Shown here in pieces: positions 35,649-44,873 of a DNA stretch of 62,984 nt. Position 1 is the stretch's first letter; every line of letters begins with the position of its first letter. Source of the stretch: an uncultured Acidobacteriaceae bacterium. Lineage in GTDB: Bacteria; Acidobacteriota; Terriglobia; Terriglobales; Acidobacteriaceae. Both the position numbers and the translations under genes were made by a program. The notes under the pieces are model-generated. The model made no database searches, was not told the DNA's origin, and saw nothing but the letters and a program-made list of their open reading frames with translations. Location: assembly GCA_903828675.1 (NCBI GenBank), contig CAIKND010000011.1, positions 1 through 62,984 of the forward strand, given 5' to 3'.

Positions 35649-36551
35649 TCAAGTGTGCAGGTTGTATTCGGGTGGGCCGGCCATCACCATTCCGCTATTC
35701 TGCCGTCCGTGGATATACCAGCAGCACCAGTCGGTCTCATGCGGCTGCTGGTTGGAGGGCGCTGCAAGATCCCTGTAAAGCACTTTCCCGTACAAATAAA
35801 TCTTCTCTTCCCAGGTCTTCACACGCTGTATCCTCTCCGTCGATTCGCAGATGCCACTCACATCCTGCCGGCAGAAAAGCTTGATGCCCGCCGATTCGCC
35901 TGGAAGCAGGATCATGGGCGCAGCAGATGGATTTGGTTCTGCATCTTTGTACTCGGGAATCTCGGGAAGATGCGCCTCATCCTCCGCAATTCTCGTTTCG
36001 TCCAGGATCGCGATAATCCGCGCAGGACTCCGTCCGCGGTTCGTGGCCGAAATCGTAAATCCGCTATCAACGCTTTTGGACGGCTCCACGGTTACCAAGA
36101 TCCATGGCCGCTCAGCGTTGAGGATGGCTTGTGCGTGGAGCAACGCGGCCTGCGCGCTCTCTGCCGCAGCCGTGGCAGCGGCCTCGCCGTACTTCGTTTG
36201 CCGTTCGATCTTTCTCAGTAGTGATACGGCCAGCAGGATTCCGGCGTAGCCCAGAATCACCAGCACCAGGTTAGCGCCCCATGCGATACGGTTCTGCAAG
36301 GGCCACGGCGCAGGCGCAGGCGCCGCAGTGGCAATGGTTATGTACGGCCGCTGCGCATCGCAATTGCCACCTTCGCAATCTGATCTGGCCGCACTACTTC
36401 CTGCGGCCGGCGTGGCGGCAGTTGAAGCAGCCGGCACCGGCAGAGCCGGGTGGCTTACTACGGAGTGATCGGTCGTTTGCCCGCCGCCCGTAACTGGCGC
36501 CTGCGGAACGGCAAGCAGCGCCGCGAATATCAACAACCCTTTCCAGATCAT
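35649..36551 (-). CDS. Hypothetical membrane protein
   Basis: 300 aa from the ATG at 36551 (the frame is open to 36764). It has a signal-like N terminus (MIWKGLLIFAALLAVPQAPV), a Pro/Ala/Thr-rich stretch with two Cys, one membrane helix (about 87-108, NLVLVILGYAGILLAVSLL), an Ala-rich coiled segment (QTKYGEAAATAAAESAQAAL) and a beta-rich C-terminal domain of about 170 residues. I do not recognise a family. It is the last gene in the run that starts with the 713-aa protein gene, 94 bases after the TPR-CHAT gene. Confidence 0.65.
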   Translation of the reverse strand: MIWKGLLIFAALLAVPQAPVTGGGQTTDHSVVSHPALPVPAASTAATPAAGSSAARSDCEGGNCDAQRPYITIATAAPAPAPWPLQNRIAWGANLVLVILGYAGILLAVSLLRKIERQTKYGEAAATAAAESAQAALLHAQAILNAERPWILVTVEPSKSVDSGFTISATNRGRSPARIIAILDETRIAEDEAHLPEIPEYKDAEPNPSAAPMILLPGESAGIKLFCRQDVSGICESTERIQRVKTWEEKIYLYGKVLYRDLAAPSNQQPHETDWCCWYIHGRQNSGMVMAGPPEYNLHT

Positions 36552-36645
36552 GGCGCAAATGTACCATACCAGGCTATCGACGTTGCATGACCGAGGGCGC
36601 TCGACGTAGCGCTCGATGGCCAGAGAGTTCGATCCGCGGGATTGA

Positions 36646-39510
36646 CTACCGCGTATAGATCTGGAACGGTGCCCAATAAAATGGGCTGCTGAATCTGCCT
36701 TGCGAATGTAACAAGTCCAGCTTCCCGCGCCGCAACGCGGTCGCCGGTGTTTGCCCCTCTGCAAGACCCTTGTAAAGCGTATCCATCAAGCGCGGCGTCG
36801 AGTCGTCACTTACCTCCCACAGCGCACCGATAGTGTTGTGGGCGCCGGCGCGTAGAAAGGCCCACGCTAGCCCCACCATGCCCTCTCCGGCATAAGCGCG
36901 CGTGCCGCTGCCATAACACGCGGAGATAGTCACGAGCCGCGCGTGGATGGGATGTTGCATGATATCGCGGGCGTAAAGTTTGAAGGAGTCTCCACCCGCC
37001 CCGGCGCCCGATAAAATAATGGCTGAATCCAGAGGGTCGGCGCGGCTGGCAACCGCGTGAGCTACAAAATGGATATAGGCGTAACGTGCCGGATCGCTTG
37101 ATAGATACACCGCAGGACTGGCCAGCTGCCCAGTAAAGACGGTTTGATTGTTCGCGGCGAAGTGCCTCTCAATCTGAGTCATTTCCAACCCGAAGTACGG
37201 TAAGCTGGGAAACTCCTGACTCGCCGGCACCGGGTTGCCGAGCACCAGAAGGCCTCTCTCATTTCCTCGGACCGGTTCCTCGCCCGCAAGCATGGCCAAC
37301 GAAGGTGCCGACACAACGGTTGCATCTTCAATCCAATAGTGCGCCGATGAGTTGCTCGCCGATCCAGGTACAGATCTCGGGGCGGGCTCTATAAAAGGGC
37401 TCGGACCGGGCGCCAGCAGCGTTTCAAAGTTCAACTGGCTAAGTACTCCATCGGCAAGAATCATCACCGGAGTATTGGGGCGAATCAGCTTCACTGCCGG
37501 AGTCACAAGCGACTTATAGAGCGCCCGCCCGTCTTCGCTGGTAACTTCCATTGCACCTTGTGACTCCTGTAAAGCCGCCCGATACCGCTCGATAATTGGA
37601 GCTAGTTCCCTTTCAGCAGGCAAGTTAAACAAGGCAAGTCGGTCCGGCGTGATCGCCCACAGATAGGATTGCCGCTCACCCAGCCAATAGAAGAGCAACG
37701 TAGCGCCGGCCTTGCGCGCCACTGACCGTGGCTCGAGCGCTGTGGGGCGGAAGGGGTGCGTATTTCCCGCCAGGCCCAAACCTTGCGCCAGTGTGCGCGC
37801 GCGACTCTGATCCGCCGCTAACAGCGCTTCTTCTGGTTTGCCTTGTGCTACTAGAAATTGAATGTAGTCGTCGTAGATGCGTGCGGCGTTGGCAAGGAAT
37901 GGCAGACGCGAGCCCTCGCTCTTAAGCTGTGCACGCGCAGACTCAAAACTGGTCAAGGCCCTCTGGTACATGAGATCCGCGGCTTGTGTCTTGCCCTCAA
38001 GCTCAAAGAGCCTTGCCAGTTCATGCTCGGCTCCCAGGCGCATCGATATTTGGCTGGCCTTGTCTTCATCGATGGTGCGAAAGATGGTTTCTGCCTTTTG
38101 GTCCTCGCGCCGCGCGCTGGCCAGCATTCCCTGCGTTAACGTCAAATACGTACTCAAGGGATTGCCGCCTGAACTCTGCGTCGACGCGACCTCTTGGACA
38201 TAAGCGCCTGCCTCGTCCAACTTCCCTGCTTCAACGGATATCTGTGCCAGATCTTCCAGCGCATTTACGATGTCTTCCTTGCTGTCAATCTGCCTTGCCA
38301 GTGCAAGAGTCCTGCGATAGGCCTGCGCCGCGCGAGTCAAGTCACCAGTATCCCGATACACATAGCCGGCCGTTGCAATCCACTTGAGTTCCATGCGGAC
38401 ATTCCCGATCCGTGTCGAGATCTTCTCCGCTTCAAGAAACAAGGTGAGAGCTCTCTCCGTATCTCCCAACCGATAGTAGGCCCATCCCAGGTTGCCGGAT
38501 GCTATCTGGACCGTATCCTCCGCGCCTAGCTCGATCCCCGCGCGGTAGGCGGTCATCGACCAATCCAAAGCCTCGTCAAAATGGTCGGTCTGAAGCGCCG
38601 CCCAGCCAAGATTCAAAGATGCGCTGGCCTCCAGCAACTGATCATGATGAGCCTTAGCAAAGGCATAACTCTTCAAAAGCGACTGCCGCGCCTCGCTGAA
38701 TTTCCCCCTTTTTCCTGCCAGAATTCCGCGCGCCCTGAATACGTCACCGCAGACTGCATAGTCTCCGCCCAGGCAGATTTTTTCGGCCTGCGCTATATTC
38801 TTTTCCGCTGCACCATATTCCTGCTGGTGAGTGTCGATTACGCTCTCAATCGCCAACTGCCGGACTTCGTCTTCCGGATTGCCGGAGCCGCGGAAAGCAG
38901 CCAGAACGCGCAGGGCATCGTCATACATGCCGCGCCAGACCATGGCCTCCGCTTCCAGCAGTTGGAGTTTTCCTGCCCATTCAGGATCTGAAAACTTGAA
39001 TTGTTTGTATCCACGCTCAGCGTCCCTTTGGCTGTCGGCCAATCTGCCATGCTGAAAGAGTTTCAGAGCATGGCTGTATGCAGCTTGGGCGCCGCCAGGC
39101 CGCGTGTCCTTTAACGGAATGAGCAGCAACAGCAACACCGAAGCGCACGCGAATACGCCGGTTTTGAGCGGACCCCTGTAACCGCCAGGCCCGTAACCGA
39201 GGTTAGAAAAATATTCTTCGATTCTGGTTGTCCACCGGACAACAGGGAAAACGTAGCGCGCTACGGCTGGGTACCGCCATTGGTTGAACCCGTCCCTACC
39301 GGAGCGATACCGTCGATCACGCAGCCAAGTTTGAAATCCAGCATCGTCAGATGAACGGTCGTCCGCTTCGGGGCGCCCGTTTCTTCTTTGAAGTCCTCGT
39401 GCTCCAGAGTCAGCCTGGCCAGCGTGATTGTGCCGAAGTCGGGGACCTTGATCACGTGTCCAAAGGTCCGGCCAGGATAAGTGCCCTCCGCATTGTTGAC
39501 CAGGGAACAT
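36646..39510 (-). CDS. TPR-CHAT protein (caspase-like)
   Basis: The coding frame is convincing from about 39235 downwards: a membrane helix (KTGVFACASVLLLLLIPLK), 10-12 TPR-like repeats, then a CHAT domain (last 330 residues). The probable His/Cys dyad is in YIHFVAHAVASR and LVTISACYGSG. CHAT proteins are caspase-like peptidases. The start is unresolved. No ATG, GTG or TTG lies between the upstream gene's stop and the helix, so the limit given is the first start codon of the open frame, overlapping the neighbour by 250 bases. A start at GTG 39138 would cut into the helix. Confidence 0.8.
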   Translation of the reverse strand: MFPGQQCGGHLSWPDLWTRDQGPRLRHNHAGQADSGARGLQRRNGRPEADDRSSDDAGFQTWLRDRRYRSGRDGFNQWRYPAVARYVFPVVRWTTRIEEYFSNLGYGPGGYRGPLKTGVFACASVLLLLLIPLKDTRPGGAQAAYSHALKLFQHGRLADSQRDAERGYKQFKFSDPEWAGKLQLLEAEAMVWRGMYDDALRVLAAFRGSGNPEDEVRQLAIESVIDTHQQEYGAAEKNIAQAEKICLGGDYAVCGDVFRARGILAGKRGKFSEARQSLLKSYAFAKAHHDQLLEASASLNLGWAALQTDHFDEALDWSMTAYRAGIELGAEDTVQIASGNLGWAYYRLGDTERALTLFLEAEKISTRIGNVRMELKWIATAGYVYRDTGDLTRAAQAYRRTLALARQIDSKEDIVNALEDLAQISVEAGKLDEAGAYVQEVASTQSSGGNPLSTYLTLTQGMLASARREDQKAETIFRTIDEDKASQISMRLGAEHELARLFELEGKTQAADLMYQRALTSFESARAQLKSEGSRLPFLANAARIYDDYIQFLVAQGKPEEALLAADQSRARTLAQGLGLAGNTHPFRPTALEPRSVARKAGATLLFYWLGERQSYLWAITPDRLALFNLPAERELAPIIERYRAALQESQGAMEVTSEDGRALYKSLVTPAVKLIRPNTPVMILADGVLSQLNFETLLAPGPSPFIEPAPRSVPGSASNSSAHYWIEDATVVSAPSLAMLAGEEPVRGNERGLLVLGNPVPASQEFPSLPYFGLEMTQIERHFAANNQTVFTGQLASPAVYLSSDPARYAYIHFVAHAVASRADPLDSAIILSGAGAGGDSFKLYARDIMQHPIHARLVTISACYGSGTRAYAGEGMVGLAWAFLRAGAHNTIGALWEVSDDSTPRLMDTLYKGLAEGQTPATALRRGKLDLLHSQGRFSSPFYWAPFQIYTR

Positions 39511-40118
39511 TCGACCTTCTCCTGATTCGAGCCGCTTTTCTCAAAACTCGCAGGAAGTCGATTGTACCGCTCATGTATCTCGTCCGGAAGGTCCTTGTGC
39601 TGGTGAATGCGCTCGTATTGACTTGAAACACGGGAGACGAAGCCAGCGTCCTTCGTATAAGGCGCATCGCCGGCTGGCTTGGAGCCAAAAAGATCGAGAT
39701 CCAGATCCAGCTTCACAGGATGGCCGCCAATCCGAAGATTCTCAAAGCGGGTGCCTAGAAATGAAATCGATGGCACATATCCCTCAACCGGATGCTCGGT
39801 GATAGTTTGCCCCACCACGCGATCAGCCGTCACCACGTCCAGCACATTCAGACCCTCGATCACACAGGTCGTCAAGGTACTCCAACCCTGGCCCTGCTTG
39901 GTGCTGCGATTCCCTGAGACCTGGCTGTATGCGGAGCGAAATGAGATAACCGATTCAAGCCGGTAATCCGCAAGGCGCTGTGTGATATACCCTCCCCGCT
40001 CCGGCAGTTGGGCAAAGGCCTGGGGTTTAATCTCCTGGGCAACCGGAAGCCGCAGATGGCCTTTCAGCACAGTCGCTTCCGCGTGGTAAACATGCTTTCT
40101 ACCGTTCACTTCGGACAT
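39261..40118 (-). CDS. Hypothetical protein in the sigma/CHAT operon
   Basis: 285 aa, soluble, no signal peptide. It seems to have two related beta-rich halves that both contain valine/glycine-rich strands (STLTTCVIEGLNVLDVVTAD and TVHLTMLDFKLGCVIDGIAP). No family recognised. ATG 40118 behind AAGGTG is preferred; GTG 40130 is possible. Its stop lies at the point where the TPR-CHAT frame must begin, so the two are probably coupled. Confidence 0.65.
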   Translation of the reverse strand: MSEVNGRKHVYHAEATVLKGHLRLPVAQEIKPQAFAQLPERGGYITQRLADYRLESVISFRSAYSQVSGNRSTKQGQGWSTLTTCVIEGLNVLDVVTADRVVGQTITEHPVEGYVPSISFLGTRFENLRIGGHPVKLDLDLDLFGSKPAGDAPYTKDAGFVSRVSSQYERIHQHKDLPDEIHERYNRLPASFEKSGSNQEKVECSLVNNAEGTYPGRTFGHVIKVPDFGTITLARLTLEHEDFKEETGAPKRTTVHLTMLDFKLGCVIDGIAPVGTGSTNGGTQP

Positions 40119-40265
40119 TTGCGCACTCACCTTCCTTCTCGTGGTTGCAGGAATTCTACTGCATAATCAGGAGTTTTGCATTGTCTTGAATATTACTTGG
40201 AAAGGTCCGTCTGTCATGAACTGCTTGCATGCCCTGGTCATCCTTCGGGCAAATTTCCGCATCCC

Positions 40266-40976
40266 TTATTCGGTCACGCGTATGTCGAAGTCATACTTGT
40301 CAACCGCTGAGCGTGCCCCATCTTGCCCGACCCCGGTCACCGTCAATGAATAAGCGCCATTCTGAAGCATCGCGCCCGGAATTGCCAGAGAAAAAGGTTG
40401 GACCATGCCATCTCCAACGGGGGGAGCGGCAACGGTGCCTGTCCATACAATCTTCCCTTGTGGATCGACAAGGTCAAGCGAATAGGATGCGTAAGGGACC
40501 GTTCCAGACAGTTGCGACAGGCTCAACGGAAGCGCTACTCCATGCTTGTGATCGGCAGTTACGGCGATATGATTGCCACCCCGCGTCGCTCCATGCAGCG
40601 AAACCATGGGCAGTAGGCGCGGTTGGTTTGCCTCAGCGCGCAACCCAGGGTATGTAACCAGGTTCTGATAGCCAATCACAAGCAACATCGTCGCAAAAAC
40701 GGGAACGGCAAACACTGGACGCCACCATGACAGCCAATGACTTGGCTTCGGCCTGGGCTTCGCATCTCGCGCCGGAGCCGATGCCGGCTGGGTTGCCGTC
40801 AGCTCTGGCAATTGGACTTTAGCCTCATCCACAAACGCTGCCCCCGCGCGAAGGTCCAGAGCGCACTCCGGACAATCGAACAGGTGCTCCTCAAATGCCT
40901 CGCGCTCCTCGGCCGCGAGCTCATCCAGGAGGTATCGCTCCGCGGTCATCTTTTCTATTGCTTCCTTGTGATCCAT
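40266..40976 (-). CDS. Zinc-finger anti-sigma factor
   Basis: 236 aa. The N-terminal ZAS-type domain has EEHLFDCPECALDL, the HxxxCxxC zinc site (about 30-37). It continues with a Pro/Ala linker, one membrane helix (about 86-105, VFAVPVFATMLLVIGYQNLV) and a periplasmic beta-sandwich-like domain (SYSLDLVDPQGKIVWTG; GAYSLTVTGV). It is 57 bases after the sigma gene, so it is likely to hold that sigma factor at the membrane until a signal releases it. GGGAG lies 8 bases before the ATG. Confidence 0.85.
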   Translation of the reverse strand: MDHKEAIEKMTAERYLLDELAAEEREAFEEHLFDCPECALDLRAGAAFVDEAKVQLPELTATQPASAPARDAKPRPKPSHWLSWWRPVFAVPVFATMLLVIGYQNLVTYPGLRAEANQPRLLPMVSLHGATRGGNHIAVTADHKHGVALPLSLSQLSGTVPYASYSLDLVDPQGKIVWTGTVAAPPVGDGMVQPFSLAIPGAMLQNGAYSLTVTGVGQDGARSAVDKYDFDIRVTE

Positions 40977-41033
40977 CGCTCAATCTCCCGTCCAGTCCGC
41001 ATGATTCATAGTGAGCGCGGACGGCAATTCGTT

Positions 41034-41630
41034 TCATGCTCTTCTGGACGATGCGCCGCTGGACGCCTCGGTTCCGATGCGTTTGACATATTCGGTCTTG
41101 AATTCCTGCTTGGCACGGTGAAGCAGCACGCGCAGATAATCGCGCTCCACGCCGAACTCCTCGCACACTTCGTCGCGGTCCCGCTCATCCAGAAAAACAG
41201 CCTTCAGCAGCAATCGGTCGCGCTCCGGCAATTCAAGCAGAATCTCCCTGACCTTGTGCTTCATTTGCCTTGCGGCCACTATGTCCAGAACATCGGCGCC
41301 TTTGGCGGGCAGTTCAGGCCGTCCTTCCGCATCCAGCGATTCGCTCCCCTTGGAAGAGCGGTAATGCTCAAAAAGCACATGGTTGCAGACCGCGTTGACA
41401 AAAGCGCCCAGGCGCTCCGGCTGGCGCAGGCCGCCGTCCTTGCGTAGAACCGCGAACACCCGCGCAAAGGTCTCCTGACGCACGTCTTCGATCGCGTGCG
41501 GAGATTGCAGCCGCGAGCGAAGCTTCAGTTGGAGCAGTGCGGTAAAGTAACCAACGAAATGATCTTGTGTCCGGTGGTCTCCTGCACACAAACTCTCGAT
41601 GTAACCTGCATCGAACGATTGAAACTGCAA
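41034..41630 (-). CDS. ECF-type RNA polymerase sigma factor
   Basis: 198 aa from a TTG at 41630 with GGAG 6 bases upstream. ATG 41669 and ATG 41777 are alternatives, the latter overlapping the preceding stop as ATGA. Region 2 contains DHFVGYFTALLQLKLRSRL and AIEDVRQETFARVF. Region 4 contains LPERDRLLLKAVFLDERD and VCEEFGVERDYLRVLLHRAK. It is paired with the zinc-finger anti-sigma gene. The likely targets are this operon and perhaps others. Confidence 0.88.
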   Translation of the reverse strand: MQFQSFDAGYIESLCAGDHRTQDHFVGYFTALLQLKLRSRLQSPHAIEDVRQETFARVFAVLRKDGGLRQPERLGAFVNAVCNHVLFEHYRSSKGSESLDAEGRPELPAKGADVLDIVAARQMKHKVREILLELPERDRLLLKAVFLDERDRDEVCEEFGVERDYLRVLLHRAKQEFKTEYVKRIGTEASSGASSRRA

Positions 41631-41773
41631 AACCGGCTCCGCAGACCAGAGTGGAAAGCAGTATAGCATCGTCGATGTGGCTACCGGTTGAAATCCTCGA
41701 TCCGCGGCAACTGGCGCTACCAGTCGCCGCGCCACGGAGCCGCGTCGAGGTGCCGCATACCCAGATCCAGAGT

Positions 41774-41989
41774 TCATCGCGCAAGCCTGAACAATTGGGT
41801 GCCAAGCAGAAACACAGCATCCTTCGCATCGACTGCCTGCACCGGTTGATGTTGCGTGAATCTATAAAAATTGCCGGTCGCCGCGCCACGAACGTTCACA
41901 GCCTGGTGACCGGAGTAATGGAGCATGAGCGTGGAGTTCCGTGGGGCTACTTCATCTCTCGACGTGCGTGCTTTTTGACCAAAATGCAT
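41774..41989 (-). CDS. 71-aa hypothetical protein
   Basis: Starts MHFGQKARTSRDEVAPRN behind GAGGAG (8 bases), so it is probably real. The C-terminal half, GAATGNFYRFTQHQPVQAVD, then AKDAVFLLGTQLFRLAR, has the small beta-rich GxYRF...VD...D pattern also seen in the 40-aa gene at 42096-42218. It resembles short domains of phage structural proteins, but I cannot name a family. Confidence 0.6.
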   Translation of the reverse strand: MHFGQKARTSRDEVAPRNSTLMLHYSGHQAVNVRGAATGNFYRFTQHQPVQAVDAKDAVFLLGTQLFRLAR

Positions 41990-42095
41990 GATTCTTCTCC
42001 TCAAATATCTCCGCTCGGGGAATGCGTTCATGGAATTAGGCCTTGGCATTGGACCACGCCTCGGCCCCGGAGTTTTCACAGGGTGCGCAGTTCTC

Positions 42096-42218
42096 TCAAG
42101 CCCTCACCAGCATTGGAATGCGCGCGATCGATGCAACGTCCCTGCCATCCACAATGGCAGTCGCGCCTGGCCCGTCGAATCGATAAACTGACCGCGTTGC
42201 ATTTCCAACCGCGGTCAA
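42096..42218 (-). CDS. 40-aa hypothetical protein
   Basis: Starts at a TTG that overlaps the stop of the DUF1360-like gene (TTGA), so it is probably translated by coupling. The sequence contains NATRSVYRFDGPGATAIVDG, then RDVASIARIPMLVRA, the same pattern as the 71-aa neighbour (YRF, then VD, then a terminal hydrophobic strand). There is no separate ribosome site. Its existence rests mainly on this resemblance. Confidence 0.45.
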   Translation of the reverse strand: MTAVGNATRSVYRFDGPGATAIVDGRDVASIARIPMLVRA

Positions 42219-42667
42219 CCTTGTTGTGCCTGTGTACCGGAATAGCGAGGCGCGCAGGACAGAATTGTGAACTCGGACGGTGCCGGGGTGGGCTTCAGTG
42301 CCTCCCACCGGCTGCCTTCTGGCATTTCCGCAACAAAGCATTGTGCCTTCTCCTCTCGATTTGGTTCCTCATAGTACGAGGGGACTTGCTGTGATGATTC
42401 CGCGAAATGATTGAGAAAGATCGCCGCTCCCGAGAGCGCAGGCCAAAGCAGCAGCCTGTCCATCCAGAGCGAACCAAGCAGGTACGCAGCCGGCGCAGCA
42501 AGCCAAATGCTCAGGCAATAGAAGCAGTCTGCCAGCCCTGCAAGTGAAAGCCGCCTTAGCCCGTTCCGCCAGTGCGCGATAACATCAAACGGACCATCTT
42601 CGGCCTGCAGCAGATGAGTTACCCTCCACACCGCCAGAACCGCGATGGCGATACGCAAGAGATCCAT
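42215..42667 (-). CDS. DUF1360-like membrane protein
   Basis: 150 aa from ATG 42667 (AGGAGG 6 bases upstream). The N-terminal helix MDLLRIAIAVLAVWRVTHLL is followed by EDGPFDVIAHWRNGL and a helix pair with the paired-Cys motif DCFYCLSIWLA, as in DUF1360 proteins. The C-terminal 60 residues are soluble. Family function unknown. It lies 64 bases after the 713-aa protein gene. Confidence 0.7.
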   Translation of the reverse strand: MDLLRIAIAVLAVWRVTHLLQAEDGPFDVIAHWRNGLRRLSLAGLADCFYCLSIWLAAPAAYLLGSLWMDRLLLWPALSGAAIFLNHFAESSQQVPSYYEEPNREEKAQCFVAEMPEGSRWEALKPTPAPSEFTILSCAPRYSGTQAQQG

Positions 42668-42731
42668 AAAGCCTCCTGCCTTCCTTGCCTGATGGTTGTC
42701 AGGCAAGGAAGGCGATCGTTAGCGAAGAGTG

Positions 42732-44873
42732 TTACGAAGCCAGCAGGCAGAAGCCTACCGATGCATAACCCCAGTTATGGTTTCCAGGCGAGCTGTTTAC
42801 GATGCTGCGGTCGGCCACGGTCAGCTGAACCACATACCCGCATGGCGTCATCCCGGCTGTGTTCAGGCTCCATCCATTACCTGAGGACGGAAGCGGCGCG
42901 GTGGCCGAGTTGCCACCCGATGGAGACACTGGCCCGGCATACGGTTCCGAACCCAGGCTGAAGGATCCGAAGTTGAGGTCATACGCCACATAGTGCCCCT
43001 GCAACTTCGCGCCCACAACGAACCGGCTGCAATCCAGGTTGTTATCCAGGTGCACAACCGCCTGCGGCGCTGTGTTGTCCAGCTGAATCACGTGCGTATC
43101 CGGCAGCGATCCAAAGATCGGGTTGTCCGCCAGATCTGCGATTTGCAGCGAGATCTGCCACAAATCGTCACCGCCCGTGTCCCACTCACCCAGCAGAGAA
43201 TCGATGTTCTGAGTCGGATCCTGGTAGGTGTAGTAGTGCTGCGCATCCGGGAAACTCAGGTAAGTAGTCCCGTCCCAGCGGGTCAGCGTCAATGGCGTGA
43301 TCAGATCCTGTGGTAGTCCGCCGCTCTTGTCCTGAACCGTCAGCTTGTACTTGTACCCAGGAAACAGTTCTCCCTGCACCGACACTCGCCCGCCAAACGG
43401 GCACGCGCGTCCCAGGCTGTCCGCCGCCGTGTTGGTCAGCGCAAACACCGCGTTCGACGTTGTCTGTCCGGTCGTGCTGTCGATCATGCTGGTTGGAATT
43501 CCGCCCAGTATGCTGATCGTGGGGGTCAGATAATTCGGCTCTTTGCCCGGCTGAATCTGCACATGCGCATCCAGCAGGTTCCCCCAGTAAGTCAGCGCGT
43601 AGGGGTCGCTCGTCGAAGGTGGAGTGGCCCACGAAAGCACCGCCCGCACGCGTCCGATCTTCGGCGTGTTGCAAGGGTTGCGATGCTTGCTCAAGTCCAC
43701 CGGCAGCACCGCGGAATACACCAGTCCATCCTTGGGAATGCTGGCAATGTCATGCACCTTCACGCCCACTGTGCCCAGATAGGTGTAGTCGCAGGTGTTG
43801 TCCCAGTCCGCCCAGAATGCGACATATTCCGTGCTGCCCGCCGTGCACAGTCCGCCGCCATAGCCCACCGGCTGCTTGATGACGAAGGTTGCCACCAGCC
43901 GTTCCAGTCCGAAGCCACCCTCCAAACCAAGGCACTCCAGTTGCTCGTAGCTGACGTTGGCGTCAATCTCCTTCAGGCTCGCGACCGCCGCCGGCCAGTC
44001 CAGGCCAACTTTCTTCCAGTTGGCAATCTTCATCTCGATCGCCGCGGGATCGGCCGCCTTGGTGTTCAGAGCCTGATGCAGTTCAGCAAATCCGTACCGG
44101 TGCGATGGTACTGCGCTCGCTGCCGCGGCGGCCTTCGCACCCGTCTTCCCTGGTTCCTTGGCCGCATAAAGGCTGTTGAGCTCCAAGAACGACAGCGGCG
44201 GCGGGTCGGGCAGAGGAATCGGAAGCTTCAGGGTCTGTTCCAAAATCTCAGGCGGTACAACCAGCTTCACATCCTTATTCAGGGCCGCGACAACCTCGCC
44301 CAGAAAGAATGGCCGTGGCTGTATCTGAATCTCGCTATCCAGCGTATTGCCCCATATCGGCGTGTATCCCGCATCGCCCGGCGTGGGGATCGAGTTCCAC
44401 GAAAGTATCGCTCGCACTTTGGGCAGCACGGGAAAGAAGCACCAGTTCGACTTGGGCGCGAGCACAACCGAAGCCGCATAGCTCAGTGGCTTTTCCGAAT
44501 CCTTGTGGCAGTCCGCTGCGTCCGCAATGTCGTGGACATTGATGGCCGCCAGGCCGGCGTCTTCCCACCCTGAGCCGTAGTCCACAAAGAACCGTACGTA
44601 TTCGTACGAACCGATCTGGCAGAGCGAGCCGTTGTAGCCTGACGGCTGCTTGACCTGCACCACTGCTTCAAGCACGTTCGTTGAAGGATTGAAGCCCACA
44701 CACGTCACTTGCTCGTAGTTTGTGTTGCCGATGATTGGGAAAACCGGTTTGTATACGCTGCTCTTCAGGTTACCGAAATAGTTCGGGTTCGCTGCAAGCA
44801 GTTCGAAAAACTTGAGCCTGCTTGTCTGGAAGGCTTCCAATTGCGCATGTTCAGGGTTCGTTGTCTTTGCCAT
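42732..44873 (-). CDS. 713-aa protein with an internally duplicated domain
   Basis: There is no signal peptide; it begins MAKTTNPEHAQLEAFQTSRL. Residues of about 50-190 and 310-460 repeat one domain: each has NYEQ/SYEQ, VKQPSGYNG/IKQPVGYGG, YEYVRFFVDY/TEYVAFWADW, INVHDIA/VKVHDIA, RAILSWN/RAVLSWA, then WGN-LD and IQIQP/VQIQP. The last 230 residues are a different beta-rich region. Strong ribosome site (GAGGAGG). It heads the nine-gene run with the ECF sigma and CHAT genes. No family recognised; it could be a surface or scaffold protein. Confidence 0.75.
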   Translation of the reverse strand: MAKTTNPEHAQLEAFQTSRLKFFELLAANPNYFGNLKSSVYKPVFPIIGNTNYEQVTCVGFNPSTNVLEAVVQVKQPSGYNGSLCQIGSYEYVRFFVDYGSGWEDAGLAAINVHDIADAADCHKDSEKPLSYAASVVLAPKSNWCFFPVLPKVRAILSWNSIPTPGDAGYTPIWGNTLDSEIQIQPRPFFLGEVVAALNKDVKLVVPPEILEQTLKLPIPLPDPPPLSFLELNSLYAAKEPGKTGAKAAAAASAVPSHRYGFAELHQALNTKAADPAAIEMKIANWKKVGLDWPAAVASLKEIDANVSYEQLECLGLEGGFGLERLVATFVIKQPVGYGGGLCTAGSTEYVAFWADWDNTCDYTYLGTVGVKVHDIASIPKDGLVYSAVLPVDLSKHRNPCNTPKIGRVRAVLSWATPPSTSDPYALTYWGNLLDAHVQIQPGKEPNYLTPTISILGGIPTSMIDSTTGQTTSNAVFALTNTAADSLGRACPFGGRVSVQGELFPGYKYKLTVQDKSGGLPQDLITPLTLTRWDGTTYLSFPDAQHYYTYQDPTQNIDSLLGEWDTGGDDLWQISLQIADLADNPIFGSLPDTHVIQLDNTAPQAVVHLDNNLDCSRFVVGAKLQGHYVAYDLNFGSFSLGSEPYAGPVSPSGGNSATAPLPSSGNGWSLNTAGMTPCGYVVQLTVADRSIVNSSPGNHNWGYASVGFCLLAS

